32,794 nucleotides of DNA from contig JAGAEL010000015.1 in the NCBI GenBank assembly GCA_017613085.1, positions 1 through 32,794 on the forward strand, given 5' to 3'. Origin of the DNA: Kiritimatiellia bacterium (GTDB lineage Bacteria > Verrucomicrobiota > Kiritimatiellia > RFP12 > UBA1067). The position numbers and the translations under genes were made by a program. Of the stretch, positions 17,882 through 25,507 are shown one piece after another. The first letter of the stretch is position 1. Each line of letters starts with the position of its first letter. The notes below the pieces were generated by a model, which saw nothing but the letters and a program-made list of their open reading frames with translations, was not told the origin of the DNA and did no database searches.

Positions 17882-17932
17882 TGTGCGATGCCGTGTGTGG
17901 GCGGCTCCACGGGAAGGCGCGTAACACGGCCG

Positions 17933-19444
17933 TCAGGGGATTTCGACGAAAGGTCTGAAAAACGTGTCTTGGAAAAGACGATCCACCGCTTCTTTTTTCT
18001 GACCGATGCTCAGAAGCAGTTCGCAGAGGGCGAGCGTTTCTTCGGGCGTTTCGACGTTGCCGATCCAGTCGACTTTCTCTTTGATGCCGAGCCTCCCGAA
18101 CGGAAGGTCGATACTCCTTCCCCGCGCTTCCAGGGAAAGGGAATCCTCGTTCACGGAGACGATCTTGACATCGTATTTCTTTCCGCCGTACTGAAGGGGG
18201 AGTGTCTTGCCGATTTTGGGTTCCAGACGTTTCCGCAGAAGCTCCTTCTGTGACGGTGCCTGCCGGAATACGGCTTTGATGCGATCCGGCAGGGCGGGAT
18301 CGGACGCGGCCGCCTTCTGCGCTTCCAGAAGCCCTTGGTCAAGGAAGAGGGCGACCAGTTTGCGTTGCGCGGCGATGGCGGCGACATCCGGCTCGGATTT
18401 TTCGGGTTCCTCCGTCGTTGCGGCGGGAAGGGCTTCATCCGAGACGGCGGCCTGGCTACCCTTTTCGTCCGCCGATTCCCAGGCGGCCGGGAGTTTGGAG
18501 GAAATCACCTCCTGCACCTGTTCCTTTGCCTGGCGGACGGGCGCGAGGACGCGGTTCGTGAGAGCCGTCTTCGAGGGAGAGGAACGGAACCAGAAGAGCC
18601 CGGCGAACCAGGCGGCAAGCAGAAGCCAAAGGATCGCCTCGTGCCGGCGTCGGTCTTCCTGTCGCTGCCGTTCGTCTTCCGCGAAGATCCCGACCAGAGG
18701 TTTGGCGGTGTCTGCGGAACCCTGGACCGTCCGTTGCATCCGGTTCCGCTGGCGCGGTGTCCCGTCTGCGGCAAGCAAGCCCCGTAAACTTTCGAGGACG
18801 GCATCCCAGCCGAGAAACCGTGTTTGCGGATCTTGCGAGAGGAGCCGTTCCTTGACGGCGGCGATGTCCTCCGGCAACCTTCCGTCCGCACCGGCACAGA
18901 GGCGGTGGAGAAGGGAGCCTAGGCCGATCATGTCGTCGCAGGGCATCAGGCCGTCCGTTTCCTCCGACCGATCGGCCTGCTCGAACTCGGTGATTTTGAT
19001 CCCGCTGTTCACGTCGCGACGCAAACTGGCCGCCGAGAGGTTGTGCAGGACGAGGTTGAAGTGCGCCCAGAGGAATGCGACGCCTTCCGCCGTCTGCAGG
19101 ACGAGCGTGAGCGCCTCTTGCCGCGTGAAGGTCGCGCCGGCGTCCAGTTCCTCCTGCAAGGTCGTTTCCGTCGTCGCCTCCGTCACGATGCAATGGCATC
19201 CGGGGGTGCTGATGATGTCGAAAACCGAAATCACCTTGTCGCTTTTCGCATGGGCGAGGAGGCGCCCGATGTCGAGAAAATACGCAACCACGTCCGGGCG
19301 GTCTTCGTATTCCGGCTTCAGCAGACGCAGTTGGACATTCCGTCCCAGCGACTGTTGAAGCGCCTGGTACGTTACGGCGTAGCCGGTTTCCCGGATCTTC
19401 CCCTGAAGGGTAAAACCATGTTTTTCTAATTCATCGGTGTTCAC
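17933..19444 (-). CDS. Membrane-anchored pseudokinase-like protein
   Basis: A 503-residue protein. The N-terminal 240 residues resemble a serine/threonine kinase fold, but the catalytic sites are lost. The VAIK lysine position reads VQLR, the HRD loop reads HNLSAASL at residues 134-141, and the DFG motif is replaced by EFE at 153-155. One transmembrane helix lies at about 270-286 (ILWLLLAAWFAGLFWF). It is followed by an acidic linker and a C-terminal domain of about 160 residues, presumably outside the membrane. A signalling or scaffolding role is plausible but not shown. The start is taken as the GTG at 19444, because the in-frame codons upstream are the TATACT promoter box itself. The gene diverges from recD2 across 46 bases. 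Confidence 0.7.
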   Translation of the reverse strand: MNTDELEKHGFTLQGKIRETGYAVTYQALQQSLGRNVQLRLLKPEYEDRPDVVAYFLDIGRLLAHAKSDKVISVFDIISTPGCHCIVTEATTETTLQEELDAGATFTRQEALTLVLQTAEGVAFLWAHFNLVLHNLSAASLRRDVNSGIKITEFEQADRSEETDGLMPCDDMIGLGSLLHRLCAGADGRLPEDIAAVKERLLSQDPQTRFLGWDAVLESLRGLLAADGTPRQRNRMQRTVQGSADTAKPLVGIFAEDERQRQEDRRRHEAILWLLLAAWFAGLFWFRSSPSKTALTNRVLAPVRQAKEQVQEVISSKLPAAWESADEKGSQAAVSDEALPAATTEEPEKSEPDVAAIAAQRKLVALFLDQGLLEAQKAAASDPALPDRIKAVFRQAPSQKELLRKRLEPKIGKTLPLQYGGKKYDVKIVSVNEDSLSLEARGRSIDLPFGRLGIKEKVDWIGNVETPEETLALCELLLSIGQKKEAVDRLFQDTFFRPFVEIP

Positions 19445-19450
19445 GTCTTT

Positions 19451-19459
19451 AGTATAGCA
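19451..19459 (-). promoter_or_regulatory. Extended -10 box of the pseudokinase gene
   Basis: On the minus strand the sequence reads TGCTATACT (19459-19451), an extended -10 element. It is followed by only six bases (AAAGAC) before the GTG start codon. No convincing -35 is present, which is usual with a strong extended -10. The spacing implies a leaderless message. Confidence 0.65.
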
Positions 19460-19474
19460 CAAACGGAAGGGATG

Positions 19475-19483
19475 TGGTATACT
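19475..19483 (+). promoter_or_regulatory. Extended -10 box of recD2
   Basis: TGGTATACT at 19475-19483 is followed by seven bases and then the GTG start codon at 19491. There is no Shine-Dalgarno sequence. It lies back to back with the pseudokinase promoter, and the two -10 boxes are about 20 bases apart. Confidence 0.65.
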
Positions 19484-19490
19484 TTTCGTC

Positions 19491-21740
19491 GTGAGTTTTC
19501 AAGCGGACAAAATCTTGGATCGCGGGGCCCCGTTTTTGGAAACGGTGAACGGCACCGTGAAGTCGGTCGTCCATCACAATGATGAGACCGGGTATACCGT
19601 CTGCCGTGTCGCCTGCGAGGGAAGGCGCGGCGAGGACGGCGAGACGTTTGTCATCGTCGGGAATTGCGCCGTGATCTGGGAGGGGGAGGAATTGCACGCC
19701 GAAGGCGAATGGACTGTCCACCCCCAGTACGGCCGGCAGTTTCATGCGAAAACGCTCACGTGCGTGACGCCGACATCGTCGGAGGGGATCCGCCGGTACC
19801 TTTCGAGCGGGATGATCAAAGGGATCGGGCCGAAGTTCGCGGGACGCATCGTGGACAAGTTCGGCGAGGAGACGTTGAAGATCATCGAGACCGCGTCCGC
19901 CCGCCTCTGCGAAATCGACGGTATCGGCGAGGCCCGCCGCCGCCGCATCAAGGAGTCGTGGGTGGAACAGGCGGGTGTCCGCGAAATCATGATTTTCCTC
20001 CAGTCGCACGGTATCGGCGCGGCGAAGGCGTCGCGCATCTACCGCCGTTACGGCGCGGACGCGATCGCCGTCGTCAAACGGAATCCCTACCGCCTGTGCG
20101 CCGATGTCTGGGGGATCGGGTTCAAGACGGCGGACGCGATCGCGTTGTCCATCGGGATCCCCCGCGACAGCGAAATCCGTGCGAAGGCCGGTTTGTTTTT
20201 TACGTTGGAGTCGGAAGCGGAGGATGGCGGGCACTGCTTCGCGATCGACGCGGATCTGGTGCTTCATGCCCAGGAGTTGCTGGGCATCTCGGTCGAAATC
20301 CTTGGCGCGGCGCTTGCCTCCTCGTTGGAGCAGGGTTCGCTCGTGAAGGAGGAGAACCGCATCTACCTCCCTGCGCTCTATCACGCCGAGAAGCGTGTCG
20401 CCGAAAAGCTCAAACGGTTGATGGGAACGCCGGTTTCCTACAAGCCGATTCAGACGGACGCCGCCGTGAAATGGGCGGAGAAGAAGATGGGGCTTTCCCT
20501 CGCCGCGATGCAGTACAAGGCGCTTGTAAACGCATTGCGTTCCAAGGTCTCCATCATCACGGGCGGTCCCGGCGTGGGTAAGACGACCATTATCCGGGCG
20601 TTGACGGAGATCCTGGGCGCCCGCAAGCTCAAGTTCCACCTCGCCGCGCCGACGGGACGGGCCGCCAAGCGGATGAACGAGTCCACCGGTTTTACCGCGC
20701 AGACAATCCATCGTTTGCTCAAGTTCAATCCCCAGCAGAACGCCTTCACCTATTGCGCGGAAAACCCGCTCGACGGGGATTGCTTCATCCTGGATGAAAC
20801 CTCCATGATGGATATCCGCCTCTTCGACCAGTTCCTCCAGGCGCTCCCCGACACGGTCACGCTGATTCTCGTAGGCGACACCGACCAGCTCCCAAGCGTC
20901 GGCCCCGGCAACGTCCTGCGCGATTTGATTGATTCGGACGTCATCCCGTTCGCCCGTCTTAACACCATCTACCGGCAGGACAATTCCGGTTTGATTGTCC
21001 GCAACGCGCACCACGTCAACAACGGCGAGAAACTGGAACTCCGACAGGGCGATTCCGACTTCTACTTCATCGAAACCGGCCGCCCGGAGGATATCCTTTC
21101 CCGTACGGTGGAACTGATGGTACACCGCATCCCGCGCAAGTTCCACTTCGATCCTTTCGCGGACGTCCAGGTGCTGACCCCTATGCGCAAGAACACGCTC
21201 GGGTACGAGAACCTGAACGAGGCCATCCAGCGCGCCCTCAATCCAACCGGTCCCTCCCTCGTGCGCGGCGCAACCCATTTCCGCGAACGCGACCGTGTGA
21301 TGCAGTTGAAGAATAATTACGACAAGGATGTGTTCAACGGCGACATCGGATTTATCGAAAAGGTCGATGCCGAAGAGCGCGCGCTGGTCGTTTTGTTCGA
21401 CGGCCGCCCCGTGATCTACCAGCAGAACGAACTGGATGAACTTGCGCTGTCCTACGCCTGTTCCGTCCACAAGTCGCAGGGCAGCGAATATCCGGCGGTC
21501 ATCGTCCTGCTCCACACGCAGCATTACATGCTCTTGCAGCGGAACCTGCTCTACACCGCCATCACGCGGGGCCGCAAGCTTTGCCTTGTCGTCGGCAGTT
21601 CCAAGGCCGTCGCGATCGCCATCGCGACGAACCAGGTCCGCGAACGCCGGACTACGCTGCAGATGCGGTTGAATCCGGAACGCGCCGTTCCGACGGGAGA
21701 GGCGGCGGGGCCGCTGCCCGAATCGGGAGGCGACGCATGA
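19491..21740 (+). CDS. recD2: RecD2-type ATP-dependent DNA helicase
   Basis: RecD2 is a 5'-3' superfamily 1B DNA helicase of bacteria that may lack RecBC partners. This 749-residue protein has an N-terminal OB-like region, helix-hairpin-helix repeats at about residues 100-230 (GIGPKFAGRIV, IDGIGEARRRRIKE), Walker A GGPGVGKT at 358-365, motif II DETSMMD, motif III GDTDQLPSVGPGN, and the late motifs HKSQGSEY and LYTAITRGRKL. The start is the GTG at 19491, seven bases after a TATACT box, and the N-terminal sequence MSFQADKIL fits. It heads a chain of genes joined by ATGA overlaps: the next gene starts inside its stop codon. Confidence 0.94.
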   Translation: MSFQADKILDRGAPFLETVNGTVKSVVHHNDETGYTVCRVACEGRRGEDGETFVIVGNCAVIWEGEELHAEGEWTVHPQYGRQFHAKTLTCVTPTSSEGIRRYLSSGMIKGIGPKFAGRIVDKFGEETLKIIETASARLCEIDGIGEARRRRIKESWVEQAGVREIMIFLQSHGIGAAKASRIYRRYGADAIAVVKRNPYRLCADVWGIGFKTADAIALSIGIPRDSEIRAKAGLFFTLESEAEDGGHCFAIDADLVLHAQELLGISVEILGAALASSLEQGSLVKEENRIYLPALYHAEKRVAEKLKRLMGTPVSYKPIQTDAAVKWAEKKMGLSLAAMQYKALVNALRSKVSIITGGPGVGKTTIIRALTEILGARKLKFHLAAPTGRAAKRMNESTGFTAQTIHRLLKFNPQQNAFTYCAENPLDGDCFILDETSMMDIRLFDQFLQALPDTVTLILVGDTDQLPSVGPGNVLRDLIDSDVIPFARLNTIYRQDNSGLIVRNAHHVNNGEKLELRQGDSDFYFIETGRPEDILSRTVELMVHRIPRKFHFDPFADVQVLTPMRKNTLGYENLNEAIQRALNPTGPSLVRGATHFRERDRVMQLKNNYDKDVFNGDIGFIEKVDAEERALVVLFDGRPVIYQQNELDELALSYACSVHKSQGSEYPAVIVLLHTQHYMLLQRNLLYTAITRGRKLCLVVGSSKAVAIAIATNQVRERRTTLQMRLNPERAVPTGEAAGPLPESGGDA

Positions 21741-22798
21741 AAAAGGCCGTGTGGATTTGCGCCCTTCTGTTCCTCCTTGTGACGTTGGCCGCCTTTCAGA
21801 GTCGCCGGCTCGCCGCCCTCCGCCGCGCAGGGCTTCCCGAAGCATACGCCGGGTACACGGCCAATGAGCCGCCCGCGCTTTCCTTTATTCTGGCCGGCCT
21901 CGGCGGGTTTCGTGGAATCGCCTCCGAAGTCCTCTGGTTCCGCGCAGAACGTCTTCAGGACGAGGGCCGCTACATGGAGCTGGTCCAGCTCTCCGACTGG
22001 CTCACGCGCCTGGAACCGCACGCTTCGGAAACGTGGGTCTACATGGCGTAGAACCTCGCCTACAACATCAGCGCCATGTATACCCGCCCGGAAGACCGGC
22101 TCCGTTGGGTGAAGAACGGCGTCTTGCTTTTGCGGGACGACGCCATCCGTTTCAATCCGAAGGACGGAAAGCTTTTCCGCGAACTCGCCTGGATGTACCA
22201 GAACAAGATCGGCGAATCGCTCGACCTCTGCCACCTTGCCTACAAGCGGGAGTTGGCGAAAGCCCTCTCGCCCTGCCTCGCGCCGGACGGAACGGTTGTT
22301 GCCTCGGAGGCGAACCGTGAACGCCTCAAGGAACGGAAACTCGACCTCGACCGGATGGTCGAACTCCAGCGGCGTTACGGCCCGCTCGACTGGCGGTTGG
22401 GCGAGTCCCACGCGATCTATTGGGCTTCCTACGGTCTGCCGTTCACCACGGGGCCGGAACGCCTGATGACGCGGCGTCTCATCTATCAGTCCCTGATGTT
22501 CCTGGTGCTGCGGGGAAAACTCAATGCGGAATATGAAACGGAGTGGAAACCGGAACAGAACCTCGCTTTCGCGATTTCGGCGGCGGATGAACTCGCCGAA
22601 ACCTACCGCGAATTCCCCTCCCGCAATATGCAGAAGGTCTTCTTGCGGTTTCTTGGAAAACTGACCGCTTTGGAACAGCTGGCCGGAAACGAATGGATGG
22701 CCCACTTTTTCTACGAACGCCTTGTCAAGGCGTTGCCGGAAGGGATGAGTGTCCCTTCGTTTGAAGAGGTCGTCCGGGAGGCGTCCGCCCATCTATGA
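21737..22798 (+). pseudogene. TPR-like secreted or anchored protein, interrupted by an in-frame amber codon
   Basis: The reading frame runs from the ATG at 21737 (GGAGG six bases upstream, overlapping the recD2 stop as ATGA) to the TGA at 22796-22798. A TAG at 22049-22051 breaks it after 104 residues. Both halves lie in the same frame and read on smoothly (ETWVYMA, stop, NLAYNISAMY). TAG differs from TGG (tryptophan) by one base. The intact product would be 353 residues with an N-terminal membrane anchor (AVWICALLFLLVTLAAF) and helical TPR-like repeats. TAG also ends sbcC and the tilS fusion, so general recoding is unlikely. It may be a true nonsense mutation, a strain variant or a sequencing error. 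The function is unknown. Confidence 0.75.
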
Positions 22799-25278
22799 AC
22801 AACAACCGGATAGATTGCCGAACCCTTTCCCAACGGGTTGAACAGACGCTCGACCGGTATGGGCTTCTGACAGGTGTCCGAAAACTCGGCGTCGCGGTTT
22901 CCGGCGGCGCGGATTCGCTCGCCTTGCTCGTGTTGCTGGCCCCGGTCTGCAAGTCGCGTGACGTCGCCCTTGTCGTGTTGACGCTCGACCACGGACGTCC
23001 CGGCGAATCGGAGGCGGCGGAACGTGTCCGCGCCGAAGCGGAAACGCTCGGTCTCCCGTTCGTCACGAAGCGTGTTGCGCTTGAATCCGTGCCCGGCTCG
23101 TCCCTGGAAGCCCGTGCGCGCGCCGCCCGCCTCGCGTTCCTGGACGAGTGCCGCGAAAAATTTTCACTGGATGCAATTGCCACGGGGCATCATGCGGACG
23201 ACGTGGCGGAGACGGTTTTCCTCCGCCTTTGCCGGGGATCCGGCACGACGGGGCTTGCGGGGATCCGCCCGCTTTCGCGGTGCGGGAAAATACGGTTCAT
23301 CCGACCGCTCTTCCATATTCTGCACGGGGAACTTTGTGAATGGCTCGCGGGGCAGGGGAAGGGCTGGTTTGAAGATCCCGACAACCAGTCGCCCGACGCT
23401 TCCCGTAACCGGATTCGCCACCGCGTCCTGCCGGAACTTAAGGCAACGTTCGATCCCGCCTTGACGCGGCACCTTTGCACGACGGCGCAACTCCTTGCCG
23501 CCGAGGATGACGTGTTGGAGACCTTGACCGAGACGGCGTTTCCGTCATGCGTGGCCGGCGACGCGCTTTCCATCGCGTCCCTTTGTTCATACCCGCCCGC
23601 GATCCGCCGCCGTCTCTTGCGCCGCTGGTTCTACGGGCATGACGCGGCGGAGGCGTTCGATTTTGAACGGACGGAAGCGATTCTTGGCTTGTGCGGGTCG
23701 TGCGACACGTGGCGGCAGTCGCTTCCGGGAGGACGCCGGCTTGAAGCGCGCGACGGGCGGCTTGCGTTTGTTGTGGACAAACCGGAGCCGCCGACTCTCC
23801 TGCCCGTGGAGCTTCCGGTGTCCGGTGGTGTTGTGTGGGGTGGATGGCGGATCACCGCTGCGCGGGTGGATGCCGTCTCGTGCCGGGCGGAAGGCGCGGG
23901 GAGCTCGCCCGCCTGGTGTACTGTCGGCTTCCGCGAGGGGATGCGCCTGTATGTGCGTTCCCGTTGTGCGGGCGACCGGTTGTCGCCGTTCGGGATGCAG
24001 GGAAGCCGTAAACTTCAAGACCTTTTTGTGGATGCCAAGATCCCGGCGGACGAGCGTCCGCAGATCCCGGTTGTCGTCTGTGACGACGAAGTGGTCTGGA
24101 TTCCGGGATGCCGGGTTTCGCGTTTTTATGCCGTTCCCGACGGGGACGGCCCGATGGTACGCCTGTCTGCCGAACGTTGCGAGGCGGACGGAACGTTATG
24201 TGTGAAGGATGAATCAGTGGAAACGGAACAAGGAACGGACGAGATGAATCAAACGGCAAAAGGATGGATGGCGCTGGCGTTGACGGGGATGTGCATGGCG
24301 AATCCGGTCGAAGCGGCGAAACGGGGAAATCCGACACCTCCCGAAATTCAGGTCAAGAGTACGATTGACGGCGCGTTGCGTCCCTCGTATTTTTATGTCC
24401 CGGAAGGAAAGGCGGAGACAAAGATCCCCCTGCTGGTGGCGCTTCATACATGGAGTTACGATTACAAGGCGCGGAATCCACTGGATTGGGCGTATGCGCA
24501 GTGCCGTAAACGCGGATGGGCGCTCCTGTACCCCGATTTCCGGGGACCGAATTGGACGCCGCAGGCTTGCGGTTCCGATCTTGCCGTGCAGGACATTCTG
24601 GATGCCGTCGAATATGCGAAGACGAAGGCGCCGATCGATCCCGACCGCGTGTACGTGATCGGTGCGTCGGGCGGCGGCATGATGTCGCTGTTGCTGGCGG
24701 GACGCGCCCCGACCGTCTGGGCAGGCGTGTATTCGGCCTGTCCGATCACCGATCTCGCCCGCTGGCACGCGGATTCGACGGTGCGGCGGAACCGGTATCG
24801 GCAGCACATGGAACGCGCCTGTGGCGGTACGCCCGCCACCCGTGCGGAAGAGTACGCGCACCGTTCGCCGTTGACCCACCTTGCGGCGGCTTGCGCGGCG
24901 AAGGTCCACGTGCAGATCGCCACGGGGATACACGATGGACATACCGGCTCGGTCCCGATCGGTCACGCCATCCGTGGGTTTAATGTGTTGGCGGACGCGG
25001 CTGACCGGATTTCCGAAGACCTCATCGCCGGTATGGAACAGACCCAGCGCGTGCCGGAAGAACTCGTTTTCAAAGGACGCGATCCGTTCTTCAACGAAAA
25101 GAACCGGATTCATCTGCGCCGGACAAGCGCGAATGTGCGGTTGACGATTTTTGAAGGTGGACACGGCGGTAATTTCGAAGCCGGAATCGATTGGCTCGCC
25201 CGTCAAAAACGCGGGGCGAACGTCGATTGGACGCTCCCCGAAACCGGCAAGGGCGGCGAGATGAAAGCGTCGAAGTAG
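22795..25278 (+). CDS. tilS: tRNA(Ile)-lysidine synthase fused in frame to a secreted hydrolase
   Basis: Residues 1-483 form a complete TilS: the PP-loop SGGADS at residues 36-41, GHHADDVAET at about 130, and a C-terminal domain ending near VSRFYAVPDGDGPMVRL. TilS modifies cytidine 34 of tRNA-Ile(CAU) to lysidine, an essential decoding step. No stop codon follows. The frame continues through a charged linker into an alpha/beta hydrolase with its own signal peptide (see the entry at 24244). TilS alone is normally 430-480 residues, so the extra 344 are foreign to the family. Either the stop codon was lost, or the annotation should be two genes, with the hydrolase translated from its internal ATG. 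The start overlaps the upstream stop as ATGA. Confidence 0.88.
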   Translation: MNNNRIDCRTLSQRVEQTLDRYGLLTGVRKLGVAVSGGADSLALLVLLAPVCKSRDVALVVLTLDHGRPGESEAAERVRAEAETLGLPFVTKRVALESVPGSSLEARARAARLAFLDECREKFSLDAIATGHHADDVAETVFLRLCRGSGTTGLAGIRPLSRCGKIRFIRPLFHILHGELCEWLAGQGKGWFEDPDNQSPDASRNRIRHRVLPELKATFDPALTRHLCTTAQLLAAEDDVLETLTETAFPSCVAGDALSIASLCSYPPAIRRRLLRRWFYGHDAAEAFDFERTEAILGLCGSCDTWRQSLPGGRRLEARDGRLAFVVDKPEPPTLLPVELPVSGGVVWGGWRITAARVDAVSCRAEGAGSSPAWCTVGFREGMRLYVRSRCAGDRLSPFGMQGSRKLQDLFVDAKIPADERPQIPVVVCDDEVVWIPGCRVSRFYAVPDGDGPMVRLSAERCEADGTLCVKDESVETEQGTDEMNQTAKGWMALALTGMCMANPVEAAKRGNPTPPEIQVKSTIDGALRPSYFYVPEGKAETKIPLLVALHTWSYDYKARNPLDWAYAQCRKRGWALLYPDFRGPNWTPQACGSDLAVQDILDAVEYAKTKAPIDPDRVYVIGASGGGMMSLLLAGRAPTVWAGVYSACPITDLARWHADSTVRRNRYRQHMERACGGTPATRAEEYAHRSPLTHLAAACAAKVHVQIATGIHDGHTGSVPIGHAIRGFNVLADAADRISEDLIAGMEQTQRVPEELVFKGRDPFFNEKNRIHLRRTSANVRLTIFEGGHGGNFEAGIDWLARQKRGANVDWTLPETGKGGEMKASK
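24244..25278 (+). CDS. Secreted alpha/beta hydrolase (S9-like), probable internal start within the tilS frame
   Basis: The ATG at 24244 is preceded by AAGGA nine bases upstream and opens with a signal peptide (MNQTAKGWMALALTGMCMAN, then PVEAA). The mature 320-residue domain shows the serine-hydrolase pattern of the S9/prolyl-oligopeptidase or acetylesterase type: IDPDRVYVIGASGGGMMS with nucleophile Ser in GASGG, a probable acid in the GIHDGHTG loop, and His in FEGGHGGNFE. It would act in the periplasm or outside the cell on a peptide or acetylated polysaccharide; the substrate is unknown. A signal peptide makes no sense in the middle of a tRNA-modifying enzyme, so independent translation from this start is the more likely reading. 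The gene ends in TAG. Confidence 0.75.
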   Translation: MNQTAKGWMALALTGMCMANPVEAAKRGNPTPPEIQVKSTIDGALRPSYFYVPEGKAETKIPLLVALHTWSYDYKARNPLDWAYAQCRKRGWALLYPDFRGPNWTPQACGSDLAVQDILDAVEYAKTKAPIDPDRVYVIGASGGGMMSLLLAGRAPTVWAGVYSACPITDLARWHADSTVRRNRYRQHMERACGGTPATRAEEYAHRSPLTHLAAACAAKVHVQIATGIHDGHTGSVPIGHAIRGFNVLADAADRISEDLIAGMEQTQRVPEELVFKGRDPFFNEKNRIHLRRTSANVRLTIFEGGHGGNFEAGIDWLARQKRGANVDWTLPETGKGGEMKASK

Positions 25279-25295
25279 AGTAAATAACTCGGTTC

Positions 25296-25324
25296 TTGTC
25301 TCTGTCGGGGAGGTGTGGTAGACT
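25296..25324 (+). promoter_or_regulatory. Predicted promoter upstream of the cobalamin riboswitch
   Basis: TTGTCT (25296-25301) and TAGACT (25319-25324) are separated by 17 bases, and the -10 is preceded by TGG. Transcription would start near 25331, immediately before the first helix of the riboswitch. Confidence 0.6.
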
Positions 25325-25331
25325 TTCCGCC

Positions 25332-25468
25332 GTTGACAAACGGAATCCCGTGAAAATCGGGAACGGTCGTGCCGAGGTGACCAGATACGAGCCGCCGGTT
25401 TTGCCATTGCCCGGGTGGGTGAGAAGGTTGGCGGCAAGGTCAAGCTGGAAGTCCTAAGACGTGTCAAC
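25332..25468 (+). promoter_or_regulatory. Divergent cobalamin riboswitch
   Basis: GTTGACA at 25332-25338 pairs perfectly with TGTCAAC at 25462-25468 to close a structure of about 137 bases. Inside it lie, in the order of the cobalamin riboswitch, AACGGAATCCCGTGAAAATC (compare the GGGAA and GGTGAAAATCC core), ACGGTCGTGCC (compare GGTCCCGCCACTGT), and near the 3' end AGTCCTAAGACGTG (compare AGTCAGGAGACCTG). The layout fits well, but several normally constant bases differ. Downstream, TCCT at 25484-25487 could pair with the AGGA ribosome-binding site at 25495-25498, giving a possible translational switch for the gene at 25508. Confidence 0.75.
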
Positions 25469-25507
25469 GTGTACTCGGTTTGATCCTCACGTCAAGGAAA
25501 GAACGAA

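Noticed and set aside
19451-19462. An earlier start for the pseudokinase at 19462
   Set aside because: The codons from 19462 to 19448 are the extended -10 promoter box itself, so they should not be in the transcript.
22049-22051. Reassignment of TAG as a sense codon in this genome
   Set aside because: TAG is used as the end of sbcC (3549-3551) and of the tilS-hydrolase frame (25276-25278), so general recoding is unlikely.
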